A DNA stretch of 64,000 nucleotides, taken from assembly GCF_030317035.1 (NCBI RefSeq), contig NZ_JASZYK010000017.1, positions 62,001-126,000 of the forward strand, given 5' to 3'. The notes beneath the pieces were generated by a model. The model did no database searches. It saw nothing but the letters and a program-made list of their open reading frames with translations, and was not told the origin of the DNA. The stretch is from Variovorax sp. J22G73. GTDB lineage: Bacteria; Pseudomonadota; Gammaproteobacteria; Burkholderiales; Burkholderiaceae_C. The position numbers and the translations under genes are program-made. This document shows, piece after piece, positions 1 to 6,786 of this stretch (its first letter is position 1; each line of letters begins with the position of its first letter).

Positions 1-1332
1 CTGCGCGCGGCCATGCGCGACGGGCGTCTGGCGCCGGGTGCGCGCCTGCCGTCGTGGCGCGACTTTGCGGCGCAGCTGGGGGTGGCGCGCGGCACGGTGC
101 GCCAGGCCTATGAAAGGCTGATCGACGAGGGGCTGGTGGTGGCGCTGGGCGCGGCCGGCACGCGCGTCGTGCAACGCCCGCCCGCCGCGCCGCCGCAGCC
201 CTCCTCGGAGTCCGCCGTGGCCGACGACTTCGCCAGCTTTGTTACGGCCGTGTCGGTGTTCCAGATGGGCGTGCCCGCGCAGGACGCGTTTCCGGCGCAG
301 GTGTGGTCGCGCACCATGGCGCGCGCGGTGCGCGCCGCGGCCGGCGCGCCGCTGGTGTACCCCGACCCACGCGGCCTGCCCGAGCTGCGCGCGGAAATCG
401 CCGCGCATTTGGCCATTGCGCGTGGGCTCGCCTGCCAGCCGGCGCAGGTGTTCGTGACTTCGGGCTATGCCAGCGCCTTGGCGCTGGTGGTGCACGCGCT
501 GGGCGCGGCGGGCAGCGCGGCCTGGGTGGAAGACCCGGGCTACCCGCGCTCGCGCAGCGCGCTGGGCCTGCTGGGGGTCGATGCGGTGCCGGTGCCGGTC
601 GACCGCGAAGGTCTCGACGTGGCGTGCGGTATCGGGCGCGCACCGCACGCCGCGCTGGCGCTGGTCACGCCCGGGCAACAGGCGCCGCTGGGCGTGGCGC
701 TGTCGCCGCGGCGGCGCGCGGCGCTGCTCGACTGGGCCGCGCGCTCGCAGGGCTGGGTCGTCGAAGACGACTACCTCAGCGAGCTGCAGCTGCAAGGCCG
801 CGCCGTGCCGGCACTGGGCGCGCGCCACCCCGAAGCGCGCGTGCTGCACATCGGTACCTTCAGCAAGACGTTGAGCCCCACGTTGCGGCTGGGCTTCCTG
901 GTGGTGCCGCCGGGCGAGGTGGCGCGCTTCACGCGGGCGGCGGCGGTGCTGTCGCCCGCGGCGTCGCCGCTCACGCAGTTGGCGCTGTCGGCGTTCATGC
1001 GCGAGGGCCACTACCTGCGCCATCTGCGGCGCATGAAGCGGCTGTACCTGGCGCGACGCAACGCGCTGGTGGTCGCGCTGGACGCGGTGTCGGCCACGTA
1101 CGTGGCATCGGGCCTGTCGGTGCTGCTGCGGCTGCCGCCGGGGCTGCACGACGACGTGGCGCTGGTCCAGGCGGCGCGGGCACTCGACATGTCGCCGTCA
1201 CCGCTTTCGCCTTGGTACGCGCGGCCCGATGCCGCGCACGCGGGCCTGGTGCTGGGCGTGACCAACCTGCACGAAGACCACGCCCGCGCCACCTGCGAGC
1301 GGCTGACGCGATTGATCGCGCGGCACGCCTGA
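1..1332 (+). CDS. MocR/PdxR-type GntR regulator with aminotransferase domain (5' end missing)
   Basis: The reading frame is open from base 1, so the true start lies upstream of the window; the ATG at 13 falls inside the winged helix. What remains of the N-terminus is a GntR helix-turn-helix (PSWRDFAAQLGVARGTVRQAY, here given only by its core LGVARGTVRQ), followed after a short linker by a fold-type I aminotransferase domain. The PLP lysine is AAG at 865-867 in the context GTFSKTLSP, and the EDDYLSE and DPGYPRSR motifs are present. MocR proteins use the PLP domain to sense a vitamer or amino compound rather than as enzymes. No target is visible because the upstream divergent gene is outside the window. 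Confidence 0.9.
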   Translation: MRAAMRDGRLAPGARLPSWRDFAAQLGVARGTVRQAYERLIDEGLVVALGAAGTRVVQRPPAAPPQPSSESAVADDFASFVTAVSVFQMGVPAQDAFPAQVWSRTMARAVRAAAGAPLVYPDPRGLPELRAEIAAHLAIARGLACQPAQVFVTSGYASALALVVHALGAAGSAAWVEDPGYPRSRSALGLLGVDAVPVPVDREGLDVACGIGRAPHAALALVTPGQQAPLGVALSPRRRAALLDWAARSQGWVVEDDYLSELQLQGRAVPALGARHPEARVLHIGTFSKTLSPTLRLGFLVVPPGEVARFTRAAAVLSPAASPLTQLALSAFMREGHYLRHLRRMKRLYLARRNALVVALDAVSATYVASGLSVLLRLPPGLHDDVALVQAARALDMSPSPLSPWYARPDAAHAGLVLGVTNLHEDHARATCERLTRLIARHA

Positions 1333-1464
1333 GGCGACTGCATTGCGCTGCGCTTCGCATCGACCCGCATGGTCCAGTGCGCAACGCAATTCTTGGGTCT
1401 ACCGCCCGAGGGCCGCAATCCACAGAATTCCTTCATGCACCCAGAACCGATGAAGGACACCGAC

Positions 1465-1932
1465 ATGACCCCGACCCTCGCGATGCCTGAGGGCTTCGCC
1501 ATTCGCCACGCAGACAGCGCCGCCGACCTGGATGCCTGCTGGCCCGTGATGCACCAGCTGCGCCCGCACCTGCGCGACGCGCAGGACATGGCCAAGCGCA
1601 TGCAGCGCATGCGCGAGCACAGCTACCGCGTGCTGGCCGTGTGGCAAGGCGAGGAAGCGATCGCGCTCGCCGGCTACCGGCTGCAAGAAAACCTGGTGTA
1701 CGGGCGCTTCCTGTACGTCGACGACCTCGTCACCCTCGAGGGCAAGCGCGGCGGCCAATGGGGCGCACGGCTGCTCGACGAGACCACGCGCATCGCCGAG
1801 GAAGCGGGCTGCGCGAAGCTGGTGCTCGACACCGGGCTGACCAACGCGCTGGCCCAGCGCTTCTATTTCCGCCAGGGGCTGCTGACCGGCTCGATGCGCT
1901 TCAGCAAGCTGCTGGGGAGCGCGGCGCGATGA
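1465..1932 (+). CDS. GNAT-family N-acetyltransferase
   Basis: A 155-residue single-domain GNAT protein. The acetyl-CoA binding loop appears as the GKRGGQWGARLLDE segment, followed by the usual beta-bulge (CAKLVLDTGL) and the C-terminal NALAQRFYFRQG segment. I place the start at ATG 1465 because AAGGA lies 8 bases upstream; in-frame ATGs at 1435 and 1450 and one further upstream lack as good a site. Its stop overlaps the start of the next gene by four bases (ATGA), so the two are translationally coupled. The acceptor substrate cannot be told from sequence. Confidence 0.85.
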   Translation: MTPTLAMPEGFAIRHADSAADLDACWPVMHQLRPHLRDAQDMAKRMQRMREHSYRVLAVWQGEEAIALAGYRLQENLVYGRFLYVDDLVTLEGKRGGQWGARLLDETTRIAEEAGCAKLVLDTGLTNALAQRFYFRQGLLTGSMRFSKLLGSAAR

Positions 1933-2570
1933 GCAACATCCTTCACATCACGGCCAGCCCGCGCGGAAAGGCCTCGTTCAGCGTCAATTTCTCGGAGCGC
2001 ATCGTCGAGCGACTGCGCGAGCGCACACCCGGTGCCATCGTCGTGCGGCGCGACTTCGGCACCATCGGCCTGCCGCACATCGACGAAACCTACGGCCACA
2101 CGCTGGCCGGCTCGTGGCCGCAGCAGCCCGATGCGTATGAACGACCGGGCTCGCTGGCGCAGTCGGAGCGGCTCATTTGCGAGCTGGAGGCGGCCGACGC
2201 GGTGGTTATCGGCACGCCGATGCACAACTACACCGTGCCCTCGGTGTTGAAGGCCTGGATCGACCATGTGCTGCGCGCGCACCGCAGCTTCGGCTTCTCG
2301 GCCGAAGGCAAGGTGGGGCTGCTGGCCGACCGGCCGGTGTATGTGGCGGTGGCCTCGGGCGGCGGCTACACAGGCGAAGGCGCCCGGCAGCCCGACTTTC
2401 TTACCCCGTACCTGGAAGCGGTGTTCGCGACCATCGGCATTCGCGACCTGCACTTCTTCTCGCTGCAGCGCACGGTGATGGGCGACGCGGCGGTGGCGCA
2501 GGCGCTTCGCGGGGTGGAAGACTTGCTGGAACAGAAGCTGCCGTCGCCGATGACCCTGGCGACGGTTTGA
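1929..2570 (+). CDS. azoR: FMN-dependent NADH-azoreductase-like flavodoxin-fold reductase
   Basis: A 213-residue protein of the AzoR / NAD(P)H dehydrogenase (quinone) family. It starts with the FMN phosphate loop (ITASPRGKASFSVNFSE) and carries the family block GTPMHNYTVPSVLKAWIDH with the RSF segment just after it, then the SGGGYTGEG loop near the isoalloxazine ring. Such enzymes reduce quinones and azo compounds by two electrons in the cytoplasm. It is coupled by ATGA to the acetyltransferase upstream, which suggests a small detoxification unit. The family call is firm; the physiological substrate is not known. Confidence 0.85.
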   Translation: MSNILHITASPRGKASFSVNFSERIVERLRERTPGAIVVRRDFGTIGLPHIDETYGHTLAGSWPQQPDAYERPGSLAQSERLICELEAADAVVIGTPMHNYTVPSVLKAWIDHVLRAHRSFGFSAEGKVGLLADRPVYVAVASGGGYTGEGARQPDFLTPYLEAVFATIGIRDLHFFSLQRTVMGDAAVAQALRGVEDLLEQKLPSPMTLATV

Positions 2571-2624
2571 AGCTAAGCAGAGGGCATGAGGGCATGAGGC
2601 CCCTGCCCCGCTGCCCTGCTGCCT

Positions 2625-3137
2625 TCAGCCCGCGACCTTGGCCCGCTTCGGCAGCACCCAGCCCGGGCGGATGAAGTGGCAGGTGTAGCCGTCGGGCCGG
2701 TGCTCCAGGTAGTCCTGGTGCTCAGGCTCGGCCTGCCAGAAGTCACCCGCGGCGGCCACCTCGGTCACCACCTTGCCGGGCCACAGGCCCGAGGCGTCGA
2801 CGTCGGCGATGGTGTCGAGCGCCACGCGGCGCTGCTCGTCGCTCGTGTAGAAGATGGCCGAGCGGTAGCTCAGGCCCACGTCATTGCCCTGGCGGTTCTT
2901 CGTGCTCGGGTCGTGCAGCTGGAAGAAGAACTCGAGCAGTTGGCGGAAGCTGATGCGCTCGGGGTCGAAGATGATTTCGATGGCCTCGGCGTGCGTCCCG
3001 TGGTTGCGGTACGTGGCATTGGGCACATCGCCGCCCGAGTAGCCCACGCGGGTGGAAAGCACGCCGTCGTAGCGCCTGAAAAGCTGCTGCATGCCCCAGA
3101 AGCAACCGCCGGCGAGCACCGCCCGTTCTTGACTCAT
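2625..3137 (-). CDS. msrA: Peptide-methionine (S)-S-oxide reductase MsrA
   Basis: A 170-residue MsrA. The catalytic cysteine is C12 in the GCFWG motif; the family motifs RVGYSGGDVPNATY, HAEAIEIIFDP and QAEPEHQDYL follow, and a further cysteine sits in YTCHF. There is no signal peptide, so it should act on oxidised methionine in the cytoplasm. I chose ATG 3137 because AAGGAGATCTC precedes it and the codon overlaps the msrB stop (ATGA); a longer in-frame ORF reaches 3230 but lies inside msrB. MsrA reduces the S epimer and MsrB the R epimer, so the operon covers both. Confidence 0.97.
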   Translation of the reverse strand: MSQERAVLAGGCFWGMQQLFRRYDGVLSTRVGYSGGDVPNATYRNHGTHAEAIEIIFDPERISFRQLLEFFFQLHDPSTKNRQGNDVGLSYRSAIFYTSDEQRRVALDTIADVDASGLWPGKVVTEVAAAGDFWQAEPEHQDYLEHRPDGYTCHFIRPGWVLPKRAKVAG

Positions 3138-3583
3138 GAGATCTCCTTGACTTGGTCCAGATACGCTTCGTAGCCCTCTTGCGCCATGCGTTCCCGCGGA
3201 ACGAAGCGCAGCGAGGCCGAGTTGATGCAATAGCGCAGCCCGCCCTGCGCCTTGGGGCCGTCGGGAAACACATGGCCCAGGTGGCTGTCACCGTGCTTGG
3301 AGCGCACCTCGGTGCGCACCATGCCTAGGCTGGCGTCGCGCAGTTCCTCAACGTTGGCATGCTCGATGGGGCGGGTGAAGCTGGGCCAGCCGCAGCCGGA
3401 CTCGTATTTGTCCGACGAAGCGAACAGGGGCTCGCCGGAGACGATGTCGACGTAGATGCCCACTTCCTTGTTGTCCAGGTATTCGCCGGTGCCGGGGCGT
3501 TCGGTGCCGCTTTGCTGGGTGACGCGGAATTGCTCGGGGTTGAGCCTGGCGATGGCGTCGGGGTCTTTGCGGTAGTCGGGCAT
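3134..3583 (-). CDS. msrB: Peptide-methionine (R)-S-oxide reductase MsrB, zinc-less form
   Basis: A 149-residue MsrB. The catalytic cysteine lies in RYCINSASLRF and the SGCGWPSF and HLGHVFPDGP motifs are intact. The two CxxC pairs that bind structural zinc in the E. coli-type enzyme are absent: the equivalent positions read VSGEPLF and SKHGDSHLG. The enzyme therefore belongs to the metal-free subgroup. A good Shine-Dalgarno (GGAAGGACC) precedes ATG 3583. The gene is first in the msrBA operon, with the stop overlapping the msrA start. A triple 12-bp repeat sits 23-58 bp upstream. Confidence 0.96.
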   Translation of the reverse strand: MPDYRKDPDAIARLNPEQFRVTQQSGTERPGTGEYLDNKEVGIYVDIVSGEPLFASSDKYESGCGWPSFTRPIEHANVEELRDASLGMVRTEVRSKHGDSHLGHVFPDGPKAQGGLRYCINSASLRFVPRERMAQEGYEAYLDQVKEIS

Positions 3584-3605
3584 GGGGTCCTTCCGGGGTT
3601 GGGGG

Positions 3606-3641
3606 GATTCTTGCGAAGATTCTTGCGAGGATTCTTGCCAA
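3606..3641. repeat. Three tandem 12-bp repeats upstream of msrB
   Basis: Three head-to-tail copies at 3606-3617, 3618-3629 and 3630-3641 read GATTCTTGCGAA, GATTCTTGCGAG and GATTCTTGCCAA on the plus strand. On the msrB strand each unit ends in GCAAGAATC. They occupy positions -23 to -58 relative to the msrB start, so they overlap the likely promoter. A 14-base stretch of the central unit (GATTCTTGCGAGGA) recurs at 22183-22196 upstream of the quinone oxidoreductase gene. Confidence 0.75.
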
Positions 3642-3713
3642 TTGCGCCCGACCCGGCGTTATTCAACCGCCCTATGCCCCTGCCCTCAAAGCGGAGAACC
3701 GCTTCGCCAGTGT

Positions 3714-4178
3714 CTAGCCCTTGCAGTCTTTCTCGGGCCGCTCCAGCTCCGCCCAACCGCTCGGCGTGATCCACATGATGACGCCGCTGCGGCCCTCTCC
3801 GGCGCCGCGCTCCGGTAGGTTCGCTTCGACCAGCGAGGCCGCGGCCAGCGCCTTGGCGTTGCGGATGTCGGTGTCGTCGTGGATGGTGACGGGGAACGAC
3901 GCCTTCTCGATGCGCCGCAGGAAGTTCATCGGCTTCGCCATCAGGCCGCGCAACGCGGATTCCTGTGGCGACACAGGCGTTTCAGCCCCCGGCGCCGAAG
4001 GCAAGGCAGCTGACGAGGGGGCAGAGCGAGCGGCCAGTGCGCGGCGGCGGTGCCGCAGCGCAACGACGGTGCGGGCAACCGAACGCACCCAGGGGCCGTA
4101 CCCGGCGCCAACGTTCGCGCCGGTGCTGGCGCTGGTGTCGGTGGTGCTGCGCTGTTGAACGTCGCTCTTGCTGATCAT
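3714..4178 (-). CDS. Hypothetical protein with possible winged-helix C-terminus
   Basis: A 154-residue protein I do not recognise. ATG 4178 is preceded by GAGGAAACAGC, a good ribosome site; an in-frame start at 4235 has none. Residues 1-75 are rich in Ser, Thr, Ala and Arg and look disordered. Residues 80-150 look folded: a helix with LMAKPMNFLRRIEK, then AKALAAASLVEANLPE and a short strand pair ending in VIMWITPSGWAEL. That last part resembles the recognition helix and wing of small winged-helix proteins, where a typical ending is an iT..G...L pattern. This is inference from pattern only. It follows a small conserved gene on the same strand. Confidence 0.6.
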   Translation of the reverse strand: MISKSDVQQRSTTDTSASTGANVGAGYGPWVRSVARTVVALRHRRRALAARSAPSSAALPSAPGAETPVSPQESALRGLMAKPMNFLRRIEKASFPVTIHDDTDIRNAKALAAASLVEANLPERGAGEGRSGVIMWITPSGWAELERPEKDCKG

Positions 4179-4231
4179 GCTGTTTCCTCGAAGCCGCCGC
4201 GGCGGGGTGTGTCGGGTGGGAATCCAGGCCT

Positions 4232-4432
4232 TCAATCTTGCGAGTACACGATTTCGTGGGGATGAAATGGCAGGCCCGCCGCCATCCCATTCAACTTGAC
4301 CCTGACGAAGTCACCGCTCATGCCGGTGATGACGCCCGGGTGGCCGTTGATTTCGACCGCACCGCCCCGCCTTGCAGGTACGCCGAACTTGTTTCGAATC
4401 GCGCTCAGATTGTCCGGTTTTTTAACATTCAT
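4232..4432 (-). CDS. Small hypothetical protein with KOW-like segment
   Basis: A 66-residue protein starting at ATG 4432 (MNVKKPDNLSAIRNKFGV). The middle, INGHPGVITGMSGDFVRVKLNG, resembles a single KOW/SH3-like beta-barrel turn, where a conserved Gly sits between two strands. A GTG start at 4501 would add 23 residues but runs through AT-rich DNA with an inverted repeat, so the shorter form is preferred. No strong Shine-Dalgarno is visible. Function is unknown; it could bind nucleic acid or another small ligand. Confidence 0.55.
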   Translation of the reverse strand: MNVKKPDNLSAIRNKFGVPARRGGAVEINGHPGVITGMSGDFVRVKLNGMAAGLPFHPHEIVYSQD

Positions 4433-4442
4433 GCACACCAAG

Positions 4443-4473
4443 GTACTACTTTTTAACGTTCTTGGGGTAGTAC
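4443..4473. promoter_or_regulatory. Inverted repeat in AT-rich promoter region
   Basis: GTACTAC at 4443-4449 and its perfect complement GTAGTAC at 4467-4473 are separated by 17 bases that include TTTTTAACG. The stretch is strikingly AT-rich against the GC-rich surroundings and ends 11 bases before the start of the small gene on the minus strand, so it is a candidate promoter-operator. Confidence 0.4.
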
Positions 4474-4629
4474 TAAGGCTCAAAAGCGTGCGAAAGTTCA
4501 CGCCCTGAGCACCGCCACCGCCAGCGCTGGGGGCGGTGCCTACGGGCTTTGGCGGTTCTTGGTGGTGCTTTCACGCGCTTTTCCGCGCTTTTTCACGTTT
4601 TGGGACGTTTTTGGCCCGCTTCCCGGCGC

Positions 4630-5100
4630 CTATTCCGCGCTCGCATCGGCCGCCGATGCATCCGCCACGCGCGGTACCCCGTCCAGCCGGGACACTTCCG
4701 CGCCGTATTCCGGCCCGCTGCGCAGGCGCGCATACAGGGCCGTGCGCTGGGCGCGCTCGGCGCTGAACGGCTCGAAGTGATCGCGCGCGCCGTACTCGGT
4801 GTCGTAGTTGCCCAGGCCGGCACGCGCGAAGAGGTTGAAATCCGCCTGCACCTGCGAGCGCGTGAGCGCCCCGACCGACACGCCTGCCGACTCCGCGCTG
4901 CCGGCCCATTGCTGCTGCGGTGCCTGCGCCACCGCGGCGGCGCGCTCCATGGCGGCGACGACGTCCGCCCGCGTGTGCTGGCTGGCGGTGGTGGCGATGG
5001 GCGGCCCCACCCACAGTTCCGCCGGAACGGTCTGGGCCGATGCGGGGTTGTTGAAGATCAGGGTGAGCGCCAGGCTGGGCGCGAGTGCGATGAATTTCAT
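4630..5100 (-). CDS. Secreted hypothetical protein
   Basis: A 156-residue protein with a clear Sec signal peptide: MKFIALAPSLALTLIF followed by small residues and a likely AxA cleavage at ASAQ near residue 23. ATG 5100 has GGAGAGCATC directly before it; the longer ORF start at 5127 is not needed. The mature part has a TRADVVAAMERAAA helix and a TRSQVQADFNLFARAGLGNYDTE stretch, which resembles the periplasmic DUF4148-type proteins common in Burkholderiales, though longer. It ends in an Ala/Asp-rich tail. Function is unknown. Confidence 0.75.
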   Translation of the reverse strand: MKFIALAPSLALTLIFNNPASAQTVPAELWVGPPIATTASQHTRADVVAAMERAAAVAQAPQQQWAGSAESAGVSVGALTRSQVQADFNLFARAGLGNYDTEYGARDHFEPFSAERAQRTALYARLRSGPEYGAEVSRLDGVPRVADASAADASAE

Positions 5101-5187
5101 GATGCTCTCCAGTGGTTTCTGGTTCACGACCGCGGAAATCGAGGCCGCATGGGCAGTGTGCGAACGCAGCGCCTGCGTGGATGTGCG

Positions 5188-5922
5188 TCAGCTCACAGTG
5201 CGATGCGCACTTGCACCCGCACCGGCACCCACGCTCGCGCTGCGCTCCAGCCGCTCCACGTCGGGCGCGACCAGCGCACCCCGCTCCTTCGCCAGCACGC
5301 CCTGGCGGATCAACGCGTTCAGCGCGCGCGTCACCTGCTCGCGCCCGGTGCTGACTTGCCCGGCCAGCGCCTCGTGCGTGGGCGCGGGCTCCAGCCGCGC
5401 ACCGCGGGTGCCCGGTGATTGCGACGCGCGGAAGCGGCGAAGCAGCTCAGCCTCCAGTCGCTGGCCGACCTCCATGGTGCTGAGCTCGAACACGCGCTCC
5501 GACAACGCGCGCACCGAGCGGGCCAGGTCGTGCAGCAGCCGCATGGCCACGCAGGGCTCCTCGCGCAGCAGGCGCGCGAAATCGGCGTGGCCCAAGGCGG
5601 CGATGCGGCTCGGCACCAGGGCCACCACGTCGGCCGCGCGGGGCTTGCCGTCGATGGCGGCCAGCTCGCCGAAATAGTGGCCCGCGGCCACATCGCGAAA
5701 GTTGACCTGCCGCCCGCCCGCCGAACACGCGGTCACGCGCACCCGGCCGGAAATCAGGAAGTACACGTCGCCCGGCACGGCGAGGCGGCCGATGAACGCC
5801 TGTCGCGCGTCGACGGCGTGCCAGTGCATCTGCGCGGCCACGGCGTCAAGCCGCTGCCTGGACAAGCCTTCGAACAGCGGGAAGTCGCCCAGCGCGGCGA
5901 CCGATGCGGGGTGCAGGTCCAT
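5188..5922 (-). CDS. Crp/Fnr-family transcriptional regulator
   Basis: A 244-residue Crp/Fnr protein. The cyclic-nucleotide-binding fold covers about residues 15-130 (FPLFEGLSRQRL, GDVYFLISGRVRV, GHYFGELAAIDGKPRAADVVA), a dimer helix follows, and a winged helix lies at about 165-225 (THEALAGQVSTGREQVTRALNALIRQGVL). The FGELAAIDGKPRAA phosphate-binding cassette suggests cNMP binding rather than an Fnr-type iron-sulfur cluster, as there is no N-terminal cysteine cluster. GGGAGG lies before ATG 5922. It starts 12 bases after the stop of a nucleotide cyclase gene, so maker and sensor of a cyclic nucleotide probably form one operon. Confidence 0.92.
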   Translation of the reverse strand: MDLHPASVAALGDFPLFEGLSRQRLDAVAAQMHWHAVDARQAFIGRLAVPGDVYFLISGRVRVTACSAGGRQVNFRDVAAGHYFGELAAIDGKPRAADVVALVPSRIAALGHADFARLLREEPCVAMRLLHDLARSVRALSERVFELSTMEVGQRLEAELLRRFRASQSPGTRGARLEPAPTHEALAGQVSTGREQVTRALNALIRQGVLAKERGALVAPDVERLERSASVGAGAGASAHRTVS

Positions 5923-5934
5923 CGTGGCCTCCCG

Positions 5935-6663
5935 TCAGGCATGCAGGCGCGCGGGCGCATCGCCCCACCCGACGCCTGCGCAGTCGCCATGGCCGAAGCC
6001 GACGACCTCGCAGGTGGGCAAGGGTTGCGCGCAGCCACGCAGCCGCACGGGTTTCATGCCCTGCGTGAGGAACGACGCCGCGTGGCCGCGCAGCACCACG
6101 TCGCTCGCAAGGATCTGGTCGCGCCCGGCCAGCGCCGCCAGGCGCGCCGCGATGTTGGGCGTGCAGCCGATCAGGTCGTAGCGGCCGCGTTCGATGTCGC
6201 CGTCGTCCAGGTAGGTGACGCCCGCATGGATGCCGGAATGCAGCGCCAGCGGCCACCCGCCCGCGCGCGCCCGCACGGCGGCATGCAGGGCCAGCGCGCA
6301 CGCCATGGCGCGGCGCGCGTCTTCTTGCGGGCCTGCGTCGCCGTGGAAAAACACCAGCACGCCGTCGCCCTGCAGGCGGGCGATGGTGCCGCCGCCGGCC
6401 GCGACCACGCGCCGCGTGACCGCGCGCAGGTGCTGCACGGCCCTGACGTAGTCGGGCGCATCCAGCGCCTCGCCGAGCGCGACAGAGCCGCAGAGGTCGG
6501 AGAACAGGATGGTGATGTAGCGCCAGCGCCGCCCCCTGCCTGCCGCGCGGCTTTCAGGGCCGGGGCGGCCCGCAACGTGCAGCGGCTGCACGCCGGCTGG
6601 GCCCTCGCGCACCCCGCCAGGCGGCGAGCCCGGGTCGAACAAGGCGCAAGAAGGGTTTTTCAT
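5935..6663 (-). CDS. Class III adenylate/guanylate cyclase domain protein
   Basis: A 242-residue protein whose core (about residues 50-215) is a class III nucleotide cyclase. Seen are the metal-binding start ILFSDLCGSVALGE, the GGTIARLQGDGVLVFF loop with the second metal Asp, and the NIAARLAALAG segment with the conserved Asn and Arg of the transition-state site. There is no membrane segment, HAMP or other sensor domain, so it is a soluble minimal cyclase. ATG 6663 is chosen over the 6720 start because the extra residues are low-complexity. It directly precedes a Crp/Fnr gene, which implies a local cyclic-nucleotide switch. Substrate (ATP or GTP) is not certain. Confidence 0.85.
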   Translation of the reverse strand: MKNPSCALFDPGSPPGGVREGPAGVQPLHVAGRPGPESRAAGRGRRWRYITILFSDLCGSVALGEALDAPDYVRAVQHLRAVTRRVVAAGGGTIARLQGDGVLVFFHGDAGPQEDARRAMACALALHAAVRARAGGWPLALHSGIHAGVTYLDDGDIERGRYDLIGCTPNIAARLAALAGRDQILASDVVLRGHAASFLTQGMKPVRLRGCAQPLPTCEVVGFGHGDCAGVGWGDAPARLHA

Positions 6664-6693
6664 GCACCGCAGCGTAGGAGCCGGCCAGGCCAC

Positions 6694-6707
6694 CGTCCAT
6701 ACGGACG
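6694..6707. promoter_or_regulatory. Inverted repeat between divergent cyclase and kinase genes
   Basis: CGTCC at 6694-6698 and GGACG at 6703-6707 flank ATAC. It lies 31 bp upstream of the cyclase start and about 80 bp upstream of the hybrid kinase start. A short palindrome in GC-rich DNA can occur by chance, so this is a weak call. Confidence 0.25.
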
Positions 6708-6786
6708 TCGATCTAGCCAAGGGTTCTATGGGCCGCGGCGGTGGCCAGGTCTATCCTTTGCCCACCTGGATCGTCGGAGACAGCCC

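Noticed and set aside
2575..2624. Repeated GGGCATGA between azoR and msrA as a terminator
   Set aside because: The stem (GGGCA/TGCCC) is short with a long GC-rich loop and no T tract, so it is not convincing.
5419..6786. Apparent 5' extension of the hybrid kinase by 456 codons
   Set aside because: The extension is antisense to the cyclase and Crp genes and lacks any domain; ATG 6787 has a ribosome site and a natural N-terminus.
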